A DNA stretch of 64,000 nt from Streptomyces roseoviridis (GTDB taxonomy: Bacteria > Actinomycetota > Actinomycetes > Streptomycetales > Streptomycetaceae). Position 1 is the stretch's first letter, and each line of letters begins with the position of its first letter. Below, piece after piece: positions 36,593 to 45,241 of this stretch. Below the pieces are notes generated by a model, which saw only the letters and a program-made list of their open reading frames with translations, was not told where the DNA came from and did no database searches. Both the position numbers and the translations under genes were made by a program. Location of the stretch: assembly GCF_039535235.1 (NCBI RefSeq), contig NZ_BAAAWU010000001.1:6761001-6825000 (forward strand). Direction: 5' to 3'.

Positions 36593-37426
36593 ATGAGCGC
36601 CCCCACCACATCAGGGCCCCTCCCGGCCCCGGCCCCCGAGCCCCGGCCCGCACCCGGGTCCGTCACCCTCGACCTCTCCGGGCGCACCGCGCTCGTCACC
36701 GGCGCGGCCGGCGGCATCGGCCGCGCCTGCGCCCTGCGGCTCGCCGCCGCCGGAGCCCGGGTCAGAGCGGTCGACCGGGCCGCCGAAGGACTCGACGCCC
36801 TGACCCGCGCCGCGCACGGCCTGCCCGGACCGGTCGAGGCCCGGCTGCTCGACCTCACCGACCTGGACGCCGCCGAGGCGGCCGCGGCGGGCGCCGACAT
36901 CCTCGTGAACAACGCCGGCCTCCAACTGGTCCGCCCCATCGAGGACTTCCCGCCGGACGTCTTCCACACGGTCCTCACCGTGATGCTGGAGGCACCGTTC
37001 CGGCTCATCCGGGGCGCCCTGCCGGAGATGTACGCACGCGGCTGGGGCCGCATCGTGAACATCTCCTCCGTCCACGGGCTGCGCGCCTCCCCCTACAAGT
37101 CCGCCTATGTGGCCGCCAAACACGGCCTGGAGGGCCTGTCCAAGACCGCGGCCCTCGAAGGCGCCCCGCACGGCGTCACCTGCAACTGCGTCAACCCCGG
37201 CTATGTGCGCACGCCCCTCGTCGAGCGCCAGATCGCCGACCAGGCCGCCGCCCACGGCATCCCCGCCGAACGGGTCCTGTCCGAAGTCCTCCTGAAGGAC
37301 TCCGCGCTCAAGCGCCTGCTCGAACCCGAGGAGGTCGCCGAGGCGGTCCTCTACCTCTGCACCCCGCAGGCGTCCTTCGTCACCGGCGCCTCGCTCACCC
37401 TCGACGGCGGCTGGACGGCCCACTGA
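36593..37426 (+). CDS. 3-hydroxybutyrate dehydrogenase (SDR family)
   Basis: A 277-residue short-chain dehydrogenase. After a 22-residue Pro-rich head it shows TGAAGGIGRACA (NAD-binding), NNAGLQLVRPIEDFP, the catalytic Ser in NISSVHGL and YVAAKHG with the catalytic Tyr/Lys. The NNAG-x-Q-x-V-x-P-I-E and SVHGLRASPYKSAYVAAKHG patterns are those of D-3-hydroxybutyrate dehydrogenase, which interconverts 3-hydroxybutyrate and acetoacetate. The downstream regulator and CoA-transferase genes could belong to the same catabolic module. ATG 36593 is preferred to the frame start at 36572. Confidence 0.87.
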   Translation: MSAPTTSGPLPAPAPEPRPAPGSVTLDLSGRTALVTGAAGGIGRACALRLAAAGARVRAVDRAAEGLDALTRAAHGLPGPVEARLLDLTDLDAAEAAAAGADILVNNAGLQLVRPIEDFPPDVFHTVLTVMLEAPFRLIRGALPEMYARGWGRIVNISSVHGLRASPYKSAYVAAKHGLEGLSKTAALEGAPHGVTCNCVNPGYVRTPLVERQIADQAAAHGIPAERVLSEVLLKDSALKRLLEPEEVAEAVLYLCTPQASFVTGASLTLDGGWTAH

Positions 37427-37513
37427 GCGCCGACGCGCCCGCGCCGCTTGTCCACACAGACGGTTTTCCACAGGGCTGGTGCGAGCCCCCGTACGGCAGG
37501 TATCCCTGTGACC

Positions 37514-39403
37514 ATGACCCACGAACAGGCCGTCTACCTGGAGCTCCTCGCCCGCGGCGCCGCACCCGAGGCGTACGACCGCCCCGTGCTGCTCGCCCGC
37601 GCGAGCGGCGCGGGGCCCGAGGAGCTGGCCGGCCTGGAGCAGGCCAAGCAGCTCGCACTGCGGGTGCGGGCCGAGCTGGAGGGCCGCAGACGCCGCGAGG
37701 CCGAGCTCTCGGCCCTGTTCGAGACCGCCCACGACCTCGCCGGCCTGCGCGACCTCGACGACGTGCTCCGCGCCATCGTCCAGCGCGCCCGCTCCCTGCT
37801 CGGCACCGAGGTGGCCTACCTCAGTCTCAACGACCCGGTGCGCGGCGACACGTACATGCGGGTCACCGAGGGCTCGGTCTCGGCCCGGTTCCAGCAGGTC
37901 CGGCTCGGCATGGGGGAGGGCCTCGGAGGGCTCGTCGCCCAGACCGCCCGGCCCTACGTCACCGACGACTACTTCCGCGACGAACGCTTCCAGCACACCG
38001 AGGCCATCGACAGCGCCGTCGGCGACGAGGGCCTGGTCGCCATCCTCGGCGTGCCCCTCACCCTCGGCAGCCAGGTCATCGGAGTCCTCTTCGCCGCCGA
38101 CCGCAGGGCCCGGGTCTTCGAACGGGAGCAGGTGGCCCTCCTCGGCTCCTTCGCCGCCCACGCCGCCGTCGCCATCGACACCGCCAACCTGCTCGCCGAG
38201 ACCCGCTCCGCCCTCGCCGAGCTGGAGCGGGCCAACGACATCATCCGCGAGCACAGCGGCGTCATCGAGCGGGCCTCCGAGGTCCACGACCGGCTCACCG
38301 AACTCGTCCTGCGCGGCGGCGGAGTCCACCACGTGGCCGCCGCCGTCTCCGAAGTCCTCGGCGGGACCGTCGAGTTCGTCGAGGAGCGACCCGGGCCCGC
38401 CAGGATCTCCGAAGGCCACGCCACCCGGGACGGCGACGACTGGATCGCCGCCGTCTCCGCCGGCGGGGAGACCTTCGGCGCCCTCGTCCTGCGCGAACGG
38501 CCCGACCTCGACCCCGTCGACCTGCGCACCCTCGAGCGGGCCGCCCTCGTCACCTCCCTGCTGCTGCTCGCCCGCCGCTCCGCCGGCGAGGCCGAGCAGC
38601 GCGTCCGCGGCGAACTCCTCGACGACCTGCTCGACGCACCGGACCGCGACCGGCGCCTGCTGCGCGAGCGCGCCGCCCGGCTCCACACCGACACCGACGC
38701 CCCCCACGTGGTGCTCGCCGCCCGCATCGACCGGCCCGACGCCGGGCCCGACCCCGACCCGGGCGGCCGGGAGAGCGCGGACCGCCAACGACTGCGCTCG
38801 GCCGCCTCCCACCTGGCCGCCACCCGCCACGGCCTGGCCTCCGCCCGCGACGGCGGCACGGTCCTGCTCCTGCCCCTCGGACCCGGCGAGAGCGCGGCCG
38901 AAGTGGCCCGGCAGACCGCGAAACACCTCGGCGGCGCCCTGCGCGAGCCCGTCACCGTCGGTGCCTCCGCCCCCGTCGCCGCACCCCTCGCCCACCCCGA
39001 CCGGGTGGCCCCCGCCTACCAGGAGGCGCGCCGCTGCCTGGAGGCCCTGCGGCTCCTGCACCGGCAGGGCGAGGGCGCCGCCGCCGAGGACCTCGGCTTC
39101 CTCGGCCTGCTGCTCGCCGACACCCGCGACATCGAGGGCTTCGTCGAGCGCACCATCGGCCAGGTCATCGCCTACGACCGCCGGCGCGGCACGGACCTGG
39201 TCCGCACCATGGCCGCCTACTTCGCCAGCGGGATGAGCCCCGCCCGTACCAAGGACGACCTCCACGTCCACGTCAACACCGTCGCCCAGCGCATCGAGCG
39301 GATAGGCCGGCTCCTCGGCCCCGACTGGCAGTCCCCGGCCCGCGCCCTGGAGATCCAGCTCGCCCTCCGCCTGCACGCCCTCTCGGACGCCGTCATACGC
39401 TGA
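37514..39403 (+). CDS. GAF domain, PucR-type helix-turn-helix transcriptional regulator
   Basis: A 629-residue regulator. A GAF sensor occupies roughly residues 60-225 (LARSLLGTEVAYLSLND, DDYFRDERFQHTEAIDSAVGDEGLVAILGVPLTL). A coiled-coil linker and a middle domain follow. A C-terminal PucR-type HTH ends the protein (LVRTMAAYFASGMSPARTKDDLHVHVNTVAQRIERIGRLLG). PucR-like proteins usually activate catabolic genes. It lies between the 3-hydroxybutyrate dehydrogenase and CoA-transferase genes, 100 bases upstream of the latter, and is the likely controller of both. ATG 37514; GTG 37508 is an alternative. Confidence 0.9.
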   Translation: MTHEQAVYLELLARGAAPEAYDRPVLLARASGAGPEELAGLEQAKQLALRVRAELEGRRRREAELSALFETAHDLAGLRDLDDVLRAIVQRARSLLGTEVAYLSLNDPVRGDTYMRVTEGSVSARFQQVRLGMGEGLGGLVAQTARPYVTDDYFRDERFQHTEAIDSAVGDEGLVAILGVPLTLGSQVIGVLFAADRRARVFEREQVALLGSFAAHAAVAIDTANLLAETRSALAELERANDIIREHSGVIERASEVHDRLTELVLRGGGVHHVAAAVSEVLGGTVEFVEERPGPARISEGHATRDGDDWIAAVSAGGETFGALVLRERPDLDPVDLRTLERAALVTSLLLLARRSAGEAEQRVRGELLDDLLDAPDRDRRLLRERAARLHTDTDAPHVVLAARIDRPDAGPDPDPGGRESADRQRLRSAASHLAATRHGLASARDGGTVLLLPLGPGESAAEVARQTAKHLGGALREPVTVGASAPVAAPLAHPDRVAPAYQEARRCLEALRLLHRQGEGAAAEDLGFLGLLLADTRDIEGFVERTIGQVIAYDRRRGTDLVRTMAAYFASGMSPARTKDDLHVHVNTVAQRIERIGRLLGPDWQSPARALEIQLALRLHALSDAVIR

Positions 39404-39502
39404 CCGGGGCCCCGGCCGACCGCCCACGCCGAGCAGCCCGCCCCGGGACGGTCCGCCCGATCCGTCCCGCACCGCCGAAACCGAGGCCCAGGAGGTCGCC
39501 CG

Positions 39503-40702
39503 ATGTCCGGTCGTCCCGCAGACCTGCCGCTCGCCGGCATCACCGTCGTCAGCGTCGAGCAGGCGGTCGCCGCTCCCTTCGCCACCCGCCAGCTGGCCGA
39601 CCTCGGCGCCCGGGTGATCAAGGTCGAGCGGCCGGGCGACGGCGACTTCGCGCGCCGGTACGACACCACCGTGCACGGCGAGTCGAGCTACTTCGTGTGG
39701 CTCAACCGGTCCAAGGAGTCGATCACCCTCGACCTGAAGAGCGACGCGGGCCGCGAGGTGCTGGAGCGGCTGCTCGGCGAGGCGGACGTGTTCGTGCAGA
39801 ACCTGGCGCCCGGCGCCGCCGCGCGACTGGGCCTCGCCCCCGAGGCCCTCGCCGAGCGCTTCCCCTCGTTGATCGCGGCCGGTCTCTCCGGGTACGGGAC
39901 GAGCGGGCCGTGGGCCGACCGCAAGGCGTACGACCTCCTCGTCCAGTGCCAGACCGGCCTGGTCTCGCTCACCGGCAACGAGCACGGCACCGCCCGTGCC
40001 GGCGTCTCCGTCGCCGACATCGCCGCCGGCATGTACCTCTACAGCGGCATCCTGACCGCCCTGTTCACGCGCGCCACCACCGGCGTCGCGCGTGCCGTCG
40101 AGGTCTCCCTGTTCGAGGCGCTCGCCGAGTGGATGCACCAGCCCGCCTACTACACCCGCTACGGCGGCACCCAGCCCCCGCGCATCGGCACCCGCCACGC
40201 CACCATCGCCCCCTACGGCGCCTTCACCGCGGCCGACGGCAGGGACGTGCTGTTCTCCATCCAGAACGAGCGCGAGTGGGTCGCCCTGTGCGAGCGGTTC
40301 CTGGAGCGGCCCGAGCTGGCCACCGACCCCCGGTTCGCCACCGGCTCCGACCGCGTCGCCCACCGCGAGGAGCTCGACGCCCTGGTGGCCGAGCGGTTCA
40401 CCCGCGTCGACAGCGCGACGGCGGGCAAGCTCCTCGACGACGCCGGCATCGCCAACGCGGGCGTCAACGACATGACGGAGTTCCTGGCCCACCCCGTCCT
40501 CGACGCCCGCGAGCGCTGGCGGGACGTCCGCATACCCGGCGGCCACCACGTCCCGGCCCTGCTGCCGCCGGCCGACCTGTCCGGCACCAGCCCGCGCATG
40601 GACGCCGTCCCCGCCGTCGGCGAGCACACCGCCGGCATCCTCACCGAGCTGGGCTACGGGCCGGCGGACGTCGACGCCCTGCGCGCGGGGAACGTCATCT
40701 GA
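39503..40702 (+). CDS. CaiB/BaiF family (class III) CoA-transferase
   Basis: A 399-residue family III CoA-transferase. It begins LAGITVVSVEQAVAAPFATRQLADLGARVIKVERPGDGDFAR, with NRSKESITLDLKS next. The catalytic Asp is in DRKAYDLLVQ (about residue 144). The C-terminal domain carries a typical PPYG-like segment, here APYGAFTAADGRDVLFSIQNE. These enzymes move CoA between carboxylic acids. Together with the 3-hydroxybutyrate dehydrogenase and the PucR-type regulator it suggests a short organic acid catabolic unit. Its 3' end overlaps the convergent LysR gene by 8 bases. Confidence 0.92.
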   Translation: MSGRPADLPLAGITVVSVEQAVAAPFATRQLADLGARVIKVERPGDGDFARRYDTTVHGESSYFVWLNRSKESITLDLKSDAGREVLERLLGEADVFVQNLAPGAAARLGLAPEALAERFPSLIAAGLSGYGTSGPWADRKAYDLLVQCQTGLVSLTGNEHGTARAGVSVADIAAGMYLYSGILTALFTRATTGVARAVEVSLFEALAEWMHQPAYYTRYGGTQPPRIGTRHATIAPYGAFTAADGRDVLFSIQNEREWVALCERFLERPELATDPRFATGSDRVAHREELDALVAERFTRVDSATAGKLLDDAGIANAGVNDMTEFLAHPVLDARERWRDVRIPGGHHVPALLPPADLSGTSPRMDAVPAVGEHTAGILTELGYGPADVDALRAGNVI

Positions 40703-41561
40703 CCCCGTCCTGACCCCGGTAGAGCGCGGTGAGCAGCTCGATCACCGACTGCGCGGCGGGATGCGGGTCGTCCCGCCACCAGGCCAGCCGCACCGCGACC
40801 GGCTCGGCGTCGCGCACCGGCCGGTAGACGACCCCGGGCCGGCGGTACTGACTGGCCGTGGCCTCCGCGCTCATCCCGATCCGGCGGCCCGTCGAGATTG
40901 CCGTGAGCCAGTCGTCCACGTCGTACGTCTCCTCCGTCGCCGGCCGGGAGTCGGGCGGCCACAGCTCGGGCGTCGTCGTCCCCGTGCGCCGGTCGACCAG
41001 CAGTGTGTGCCCGCTCAGATCCGCGAGCCGCACCGAACGGCGTCGGGCCAGCGGATCGTCCGCGGCCATGGCGCACAGCCGCCGCTCCAGCCCCACGATC
41101 GCCGAATCGAAGCGCCGGTCGGCGGGGGGCCTGCGCAGCACGGCCAGATCGCACGAGCCCTCCGCGAGCCCCGCGCTCGGCGAGTTCACGCGGACCAGCC
41201 GCAGCTCCGTACCCGGGTGGGCGGCGGCCCAGCGGCGCTGGAACGCCGGCGTGTGCCGCCCGAGCGCGGACCACGCGTACCCGATCCGCAGGACCCGCTC
41301 CCCGGACATCGCCTCACGCACCAGCTCGTCCGCCTCCGCCAGCACCCGCCGGGCGTGCCCGACCACCCGCATCCCGGCGCCCGTCGGCGTCACCGAGCGG
41401 GAGGTGCGGCGCAACAACCGCACCCCCAGGGCGCGTTCGAGCGAGGCCAGGGTCCGTGAGACCGCGGCCTGGGAGACGCCGAGTGCGAGCGCAGCGTCCG
41501 TGAAGGTGCCCTCGTCGACGATCGCGACGAGACACCGCAGCTGCCGCAGTTCCACATCCAT
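40695..41561 (-). CDS. LysR family transcriptional regulator
   Basis: A 288-residue LysR regulator. Residues 1-62 carry the winged helix (VELRQLRCLVAIVDEGTFTDAALALGVSQAAVSRTLASLERALGV), and the rest is the PBP-like effector domain (VLRIGYAWSALGRHTP...). It diverges from an EamA exporter gene and a palindromic ATACG/CGTAT element overlaps its start codon. LysR proteins usually activate the divergent gene on ligand binding and repress themselves, so it likely controls the exporter. The 3' end overlaps the CoA-transferase gene by 8 bases. Confidence 0.92.
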   Translation of the reverse strand: MDVELRQLRCLVAIVDEGTFTDAALALGVSQAAVSRTLASLERALGVRLLRRTSRSVTPTGAGMRVVGHARRVLAEADELVREAMSGERVLRIGYAWSALGRHTPAFQRRWAAAHPGTELRLVRVNSPSAGLAEGSCDLAVLRRPPADRRFDSAIVGLERRLCAMAADDPLARRRSVRLADLSGHTLLVDRRTGTTTPELWPPDSRPATEETYDVDDWLTAISTGRRIGMSAEATASQYRRPGVVYRPVRDAEPVAVRLAWWRDDPHPAAQSVIELLTALYRGQDGVR

Positions 41562-41574
41562 ACGCCAATCGTAT
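41560..41574. promoter_or_regulatory. LysR-type binding site between regulator and exporter genes
   Basis: A perfect inverted repeat ATACG-CCAAT-CGTAT overlaps the ATG of the LysR gene and lies about 57 bases upstream of the exporter start. It matches the T-N11-A rule for LysR sites. A related half-site GCGTAC follows at about 41580. Occupancy would block LysR translation initiation or transcription and could activate the exporter. Confidence 0.7.
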
Positions 41575-41630
41575 GGATCGCGTACGCCCATGCATTTTGC
41601 GCAACCGGGTGCGCCGAGGACGATCGGCCC

Positions 41631-42530
41631 ATGTCCGCAGCCCCCGCCGAAGCCGCCCCGGCCCCCCTCGCCGACATCCCGCACCGCACCTCCCCGGCCG
41701 GAGTGGCCGCCATGCTCGGCAGCGGTCTGTCCAACCAGATCGGCGCCGCGACCGGCTCCCTCGCCTTCCCCGTCCTCGGCCCCGTCGGAGTCGTCGCTGT
41801 CCGCCAGTACGTGGCCGCGATCGTCCTGCTCGCCATGGCCCGGCCCCGCGTGCGCGACTTCACCCGCCGCCAGTGGCAGCCGGTGATCCTGCTCGCCGTC
41901 GTGTTCGGCACCATGAACCTCTCCCTCTACACGGCCATCGACCGCGTCGGCCTCGGACTCGCCGTCACCCTGGAGTTCCTCGGCCCCCTCGCCATCGCCC
42001 TCGCCGCCACCCGCCGCCGCGTGGACGCCTGCTGCGCGGTCCTCGCCGCGGCCGGAGTCGTCACCCTCATGCGCCCCCAGCCCACCACCGACTACCTCGG
42101 CATGGGCTTCGGCCTCCTCGGCGCCGTCTGCTGGGCCGCCTACATCCTGCTCAACCGCACCGTCGGCAGCCGTATCCCCGGCGCCCAGGGCAGCGCGGCC
42201 GCGGCGGCCCTCTCCGCGCTGACCTTCCTGCCCGTCGGCGTCGTCGTCGCACTGCGCCATCCGCCGACCGCCGCCTCCCTCGGGTACGCCGTCGCCGCCG
42301 GCGTACTGGCCTCCGCCGTCCCGTACCTCGTGGACCTCTTCACCCTGCGTCACGTCCCGCCGGCTGCCTTCGGGCTCTTCATGAGCGTCAACCCCGTCCT
42401 CGCCGCCCTCGTCGGCTGGCTCGGCCTCGGCCAGCGCCTCGGCTGGGCCGACGGGGCCGCGATCGGGGCCGTCGTCACGGCGAACGCGCTCAGCATCCTC
42501 GTCTCACACCGCCGGGCGCCGGGCGGCTGA
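41631..42530 (+). CDS. EamA/RhtA-like family transporter
   Basis: A 299-residue inner membrane protein with about ten hydrophobic helices in two EamA repeats. The first repeat begins SPAGVAAMLGSGLSNQIGAATGSL. The second contains YLGMGFGLLGAVCWAAYILLNRTVG, followed by VPYLVDLFTLRHVPPAAFGLFMSVNPVLAALVG, the typical C-terminal motif of RhtA-like amino-acid exporters. It diverges from the LysR regulator. Export of an amino acid or metabolite is likely; the substrate is not known. Confidence 0.9.
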   Translation: MSAAPAEAAPAPLADIPHRTSPAGVAAMLGSGLSNQIGAATGSLAFPVLGPVGVVAVRQYVAAIVLLAMARPRVRDFTRRQWQPVILLAVVFGTMNLSLYTAIDRVGLGLAVTLEFLGPLAIALAATRRRVDACCAVLAAAGVVTLMRPQPTTDYLGMGFGLLGAVCWAAYILLNRTVGSRIPGAQGSAAAAALSALTFLPVGVVVALRHPPTAASLGYAVAAGVLASAVPYLVDLFTLRHVPPAAFGLFMSVNPVLAALVGWLGLGQRLGWADGAAIGAVVTANALSILVSHRRAPGG

Positions 42531-42548
42531 TCCCCGCCGGGCCGGCGG

Positions 42549-42574
42549 AGGCGGACGACCCGGTCGTCCCGCCG
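42549..42574. terminator. Hairpin downstream of the exporter gene
   Basis: GCGGACGAC and GTCGTCCCGC pair around CCG with one bulge about 20 bases past the exporter stop. It lies in the 167-base spacer before the FHA gene and could act as its terminator. Confidence 0.5.
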
Positions 42575-42697
42575 GTCGAGGCCGGAGCGCAGCCGGTCAT
42601 CGACCCGGCGGCCGGCAGACCATCGCGGCCACCCGTGTCGAACTAGGATCGGCGCAACGGGAGTCGGCCTCCCGCGCAGTGACCTTCGGGAGAACGC

Positions 42698-43375
42698 ATG
42701 GCGACCGTGATCCGCTACCGCTGCCCGGTGACACCGGACGAGTGCCCCACCTCGACGACCCCCGGCTTCTGCCCCATGCACGAACGGGAACAGCTCGTAC
42801 CCGCACGGGTCTTCCTGGCCGACGAGGTGGACGAGACGGCGGTGCAGCGCGTCGTGTCCGAGCCGGGCCGCCACCAGGCGGCGCCGCCGCAGGCCCAGGG
42901 GCAGGGCACGGGACTGGAGCGGCGCCCGACGCGGGACCGCGGGCCGGCCGAGGCCCCGACCCGGGCCGCCGGGCGGGGGAGCGGCGGCGAGGCCGAGGGC
43001 GCCGGGCGGGTGCCCCCGATCGAACCGACGGTGCGTTCCGCACCGGCGCGGCTCGCCCTCGTCCTGGCCGGCACGCTCGTCCCCCTGCGCGGCGAGGGCG
43101 AGGCGCCCACCCGGCTCGGCCGCGACGCACCCGAGTGCGCGCATGTGAGCGGACTCGAACGGCTCGACCAGATCTCCCGCGAACACGCCGAGCTGTACTG
43201 GGAGTCCGGCCAGCTGTACATCCGCGACACCCGCTCCAGCAACGGCACCTTCGTCGACGGCGAGCGGATCCACGGCCCCACCCGCCTGTGGCCCGGCCGT
43301 CACCGACTGAGGCTCGCCCAGGACGTGGACCTGACCGTCGTCGAGATCGACGAGTTCGGGTCCCCCGTCCAGTGA
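42698..43375 (+). CDS. FHA domain-containing protein
   Basis: A 225-residue protein. The C-terminal FHA domain (about residues 130-215) has the phosphothreonine-binding pattern: TRLGRD, QISREHAELYW and TRSSNGTFVDGERI. The N-terminus holds a short Cys/His cluster (YRCPVTPDECPTSTTPGFCPMHE) that looks like a small zinc-binding knuckle. A Pro/Gly/Glu-rich linker joins the two. FHA proteins dock on Ser/Thr-kinase substrates. No kinase gene is adjacent. GGGAG precedes the ATG. Confidence 0.9.
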   Translation: MATVIRYRCPVTPDECPTSTTPGFCPMHEREQLVPARVFLADEVDETAVQRVVSEPGRHQAAPPQAQGQGTGLERRPTRDRGPAEAPTRAAGRGSGGEAEGAGRVPPIEPTVRSAPARLALVLAGTLVPLRGEGEAPTRLGRDAPECAHVSGLERLDQISREHAELYWESGQLYIRDTRSSNGTFVDGERIHGPTRLWPGRHRLRLAQDVDLTVVEIDEFGSPVQ

Positions 43376-43438
43376 CCTGAGTCGGAGACGGGCCCGGCCA
43401 CCACGCCCTGGTGTGTGCCCGGACCCCGCGGCCTGCCC

Positions 43439-44422
43439 TCAGCCCGTGGTCACCAGGTCCGTCGGGTCGGTGTTGGCGCCGCAGAGGACCACGCAGACCT
43501 TCTCGCCGGGGGACGGGCGGTAGGCGTGGGGGAGGGCCGCGAGGGCGGTGGCGGCGGCGTGTTCGACGACGAGACGATGGTCGTCCCACAGGGTCCGGCG
43601 GGCACGGACGATCTCGTCGTCCGGTACCAGGACCGAGCGGACGCCGTCCTGGAGCGCGGCGTGCAGGGCCGTGGCGGAGGCGCGCCGCGCGCCGAGGGCG
43701 TCCGCGGCGACCGAGTCGACCGGCACGTCGACCGGAGCTCCGGCCTCCAGGGCGGCGTTGAGCGCCCGGCAGCGTTCCGGCTCGACGGCGACGGTACGGA
43801 TCCCGTGGTGCCGCGCCGCCGTGGCGACCCCCGCGAACAGGCCGCCCCCGCCGACCGAGACGACCACCGTGTCGAGGTCCGGGATCCGCGCGCGGATCTC
43901 CTCCAGGAGGGTGCCGGCTCCGGCGGCGATGAGGGGATGGTCGTACGCGTGCGAGGCCAGCGCCCCGCTCTCCGCCGCGAACGCCTCGCAGGCGGCCAGC
44001 GCCTCGGCGTACTCCGAGCCGACGAGCCGGACGTCGGCGCCGTAGCCGAGGAGCCGGTCCACCTTCACCCCGGGCGCCGTCACCGGCAGGAACACCGTGG
44101 CCGGTACACCCTGCTCCCGTGCGGCCCAGGCGCAGGCGAGCCCCGCGTTGCCGCCGGAGGCGATGGTCACCCCGGCGGCCGGCAGGGCGCCGGACCGCAG
44201 GTGACCCTGGAGGAAGTTCCACGCGCCGCGCGCCTTGAAGGACCCCGTGTGCTGGAGGAACTCCAGGGCGAGGAACAGTTCGTGCCCGGCCGGGCCGGGG
44301 CCGGCGGGAGCGACGGCCACGGGCCGCACGTGACCGGTGACGCGTTCGACGGCGCTCTTCACGTCGCCGTAGGAGAGGACCTGCGCGCGGCTGCTCCCGG
44401 AAGGATCCATACCGGCGATCAT
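43439..44422 (-). CDS. Threonine/serine dehydratase-like PLP enzyme
   Basis: A 327-residue fold-type II PLP protein. Lys63 lies in HTGSFKARGAWNFL, the expected Schiff-base lysine. TIASGGNAGLACAWAAREQG binds the substrate carboxylate and VVVSVGGGGLFAGVATA the phosphate. Lacking an ACT domain, it matches catabolic serine/threonine dehydratases or related racemases that convert L-Ser/Thr to 2-oxo acids. ATG at 44422 (MIAGMDP) or 44410 (MDPSG) could start it; both lack a strong ribosome-binding site. Confidence 0.87.
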   Translation of the reverse strand: MIAGMDPSGSSRAQVLSYGDVKSAVERVTGHVRPVAVAPAGPGPAGHELFLALEFLQHTGSFKARGAWNFLQGHLRSGALPAAGVTIASGGNAGLACAWAAREQGVPATVFLPVTAPGVKVDRLLGYGADVRLVGSEYAEALAACEAFAAESGALASHAYDHPLIAAGAGTLLEEIRARIPDLDTVVVSVGGGGLFAGVATAARHHGIRTVAVEPERCRALNAALEAGAPVDVPVDSVAADALGARRASATALHAALQDGVRSVLVPDDEIVRARRTLWDDHRLVVEHAAATALAALPHAYRPSPGEKVCVVLCGANTDPTDLVTTG

Positions 44423-44524
44423 GACACCCGTCGGCCCGGCCCGACCAGCGCTCCCGCCCAGGGCCACCCTGATCGCGTGCCGACGCCCCCCCATGAGTCC
44501 GGATCTCGCTCTCACGGTCACCGA

Positions 44525-44852
44525 ATGACCGGCTGGGACGCGAGGGGAGTGCGCGCACGGCTCGTGAGGACGGCGGCAAGGGACCCGCGGGGGGAGCGCT
44601 TCGGGGGCGGACACGCACCGGTACGAGCCGGCGCCCCGGCTGCCGGAGGCGGAGATCGGGGCATCCGAGGATCCGACGGCATCGAACTGCCCCGGGAGTA
44701 CCGGTCCTTCGCCGCAGACGTGGCCAACGGCCCCGCCTGGCACGGGCCCGGGCTGAGGCCGTTCAGCAGCAGAGAGACCCCGACGGGGCGGGTTCGCGCC
44801 CGCGAGCACCGACTTTCGCGCCGGGTACGCCGGTTGGCTGCGCGGCCCGTAG
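44525..44852 (+). pseudogene. Decayed SUKH (SMI1/KNR4) family gene
   Basis: Reading across frames gives a recognisable SMI1/KNR4 pattern. MTGWDARGVRARL is followed by VRTAARDPRGERFG and, in the +1 frame, ADTHRYEPAPRLPEAEIG. The original frame resumes with GIELPREYRSFAADVANGPAWHGPGLRPF, and a third segment reads DFRAGYAGWLRG before TAG at 44850. At least one inserted G near 44605 and one lost base near 44675 shift the frame, and the middle is too short for the family. SUKH proteins often are immunity proteins to contact toxins or nucleases. It lies between a threonine dehydratase-like gene and a BlaI repressor gene. Confidence 0.65.
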
Positions 44853-44872
44853 GAGCAGCCGAGGCCGGGCGG

Positions 44873-45241
44873 CTACGGCCCGGACCGGCGGTCGACCGTG
44901 CGCAGCGCCCCGCGCAGCGCGGCGAGCTCGTGCTCGTCGAGACCTTCCACGAAGCGGAGCAGTACGGCCGAGGGGTCCTCGCCCGCCCGCAGACCGTCCT
45001 CCATCAGCGCCGCCGCGTACGCCTCCCGGGTGGCCGAGGCCCGGTACACCCAGACACGGCCGTCCCGTTCGCGGGTGAGATAGCCCTTGTGGAACAGGAT
45101 TGTCGTCACCGTGGTGACGGTGGTGTAGGCGACGTCCCGGTGCCGGTTGATGTCGTCGACGATCTCGCGCACGGTCGCGGGGCGGTTCCACCTCCAGAAG
45201 CGGTCCATGATCTCCGCTTCCAGATCCCCCAGCCGACGCAT
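44873..45241 (-). CDS. BlaI/MecI/CopY family transcriptional repressor
   Basis: A 122-residue winged-helix protein: RRLGDLEAEIMDRFWRWNRPATVREIVDDINRHRDVAYTTVTTVTTILFHKGYLTRERDGRVWVYR, then a C-terminal helix pair that provides the dimer and protease-cleavage region. BlaI regulators normally sit next to a BlaR1-type M56 peptidase that cleaves them; no such gene is within the window, so this is a stand-alone copy. ATG 45241 has a strong GAGGAGGGG. A TACTAT -10-like hexamer at 45295-45300 suggests the promoter. Confidence 0.92.
   Translation of the reverse strand: MRRLGDLEAEIMDRFWRWNRPATVREIVDDINRHRDVAYTTVTTVTTILFHKGYLTRERDGRVWVYRASATREAYAAALMEDGLRAGEDPSAVLLRFVEGLDEHELAALRGALRTVDRRSGP

Noticed and set aside
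36611..40627. Minus-strand frame of over 1300 codons opposite the dehydrogenase, PucR-type and CoA-transferase genes
   Set aside because: It is antisense to three well-supported genes and its product is Gly/Val/Asp low-complexity with no motif.
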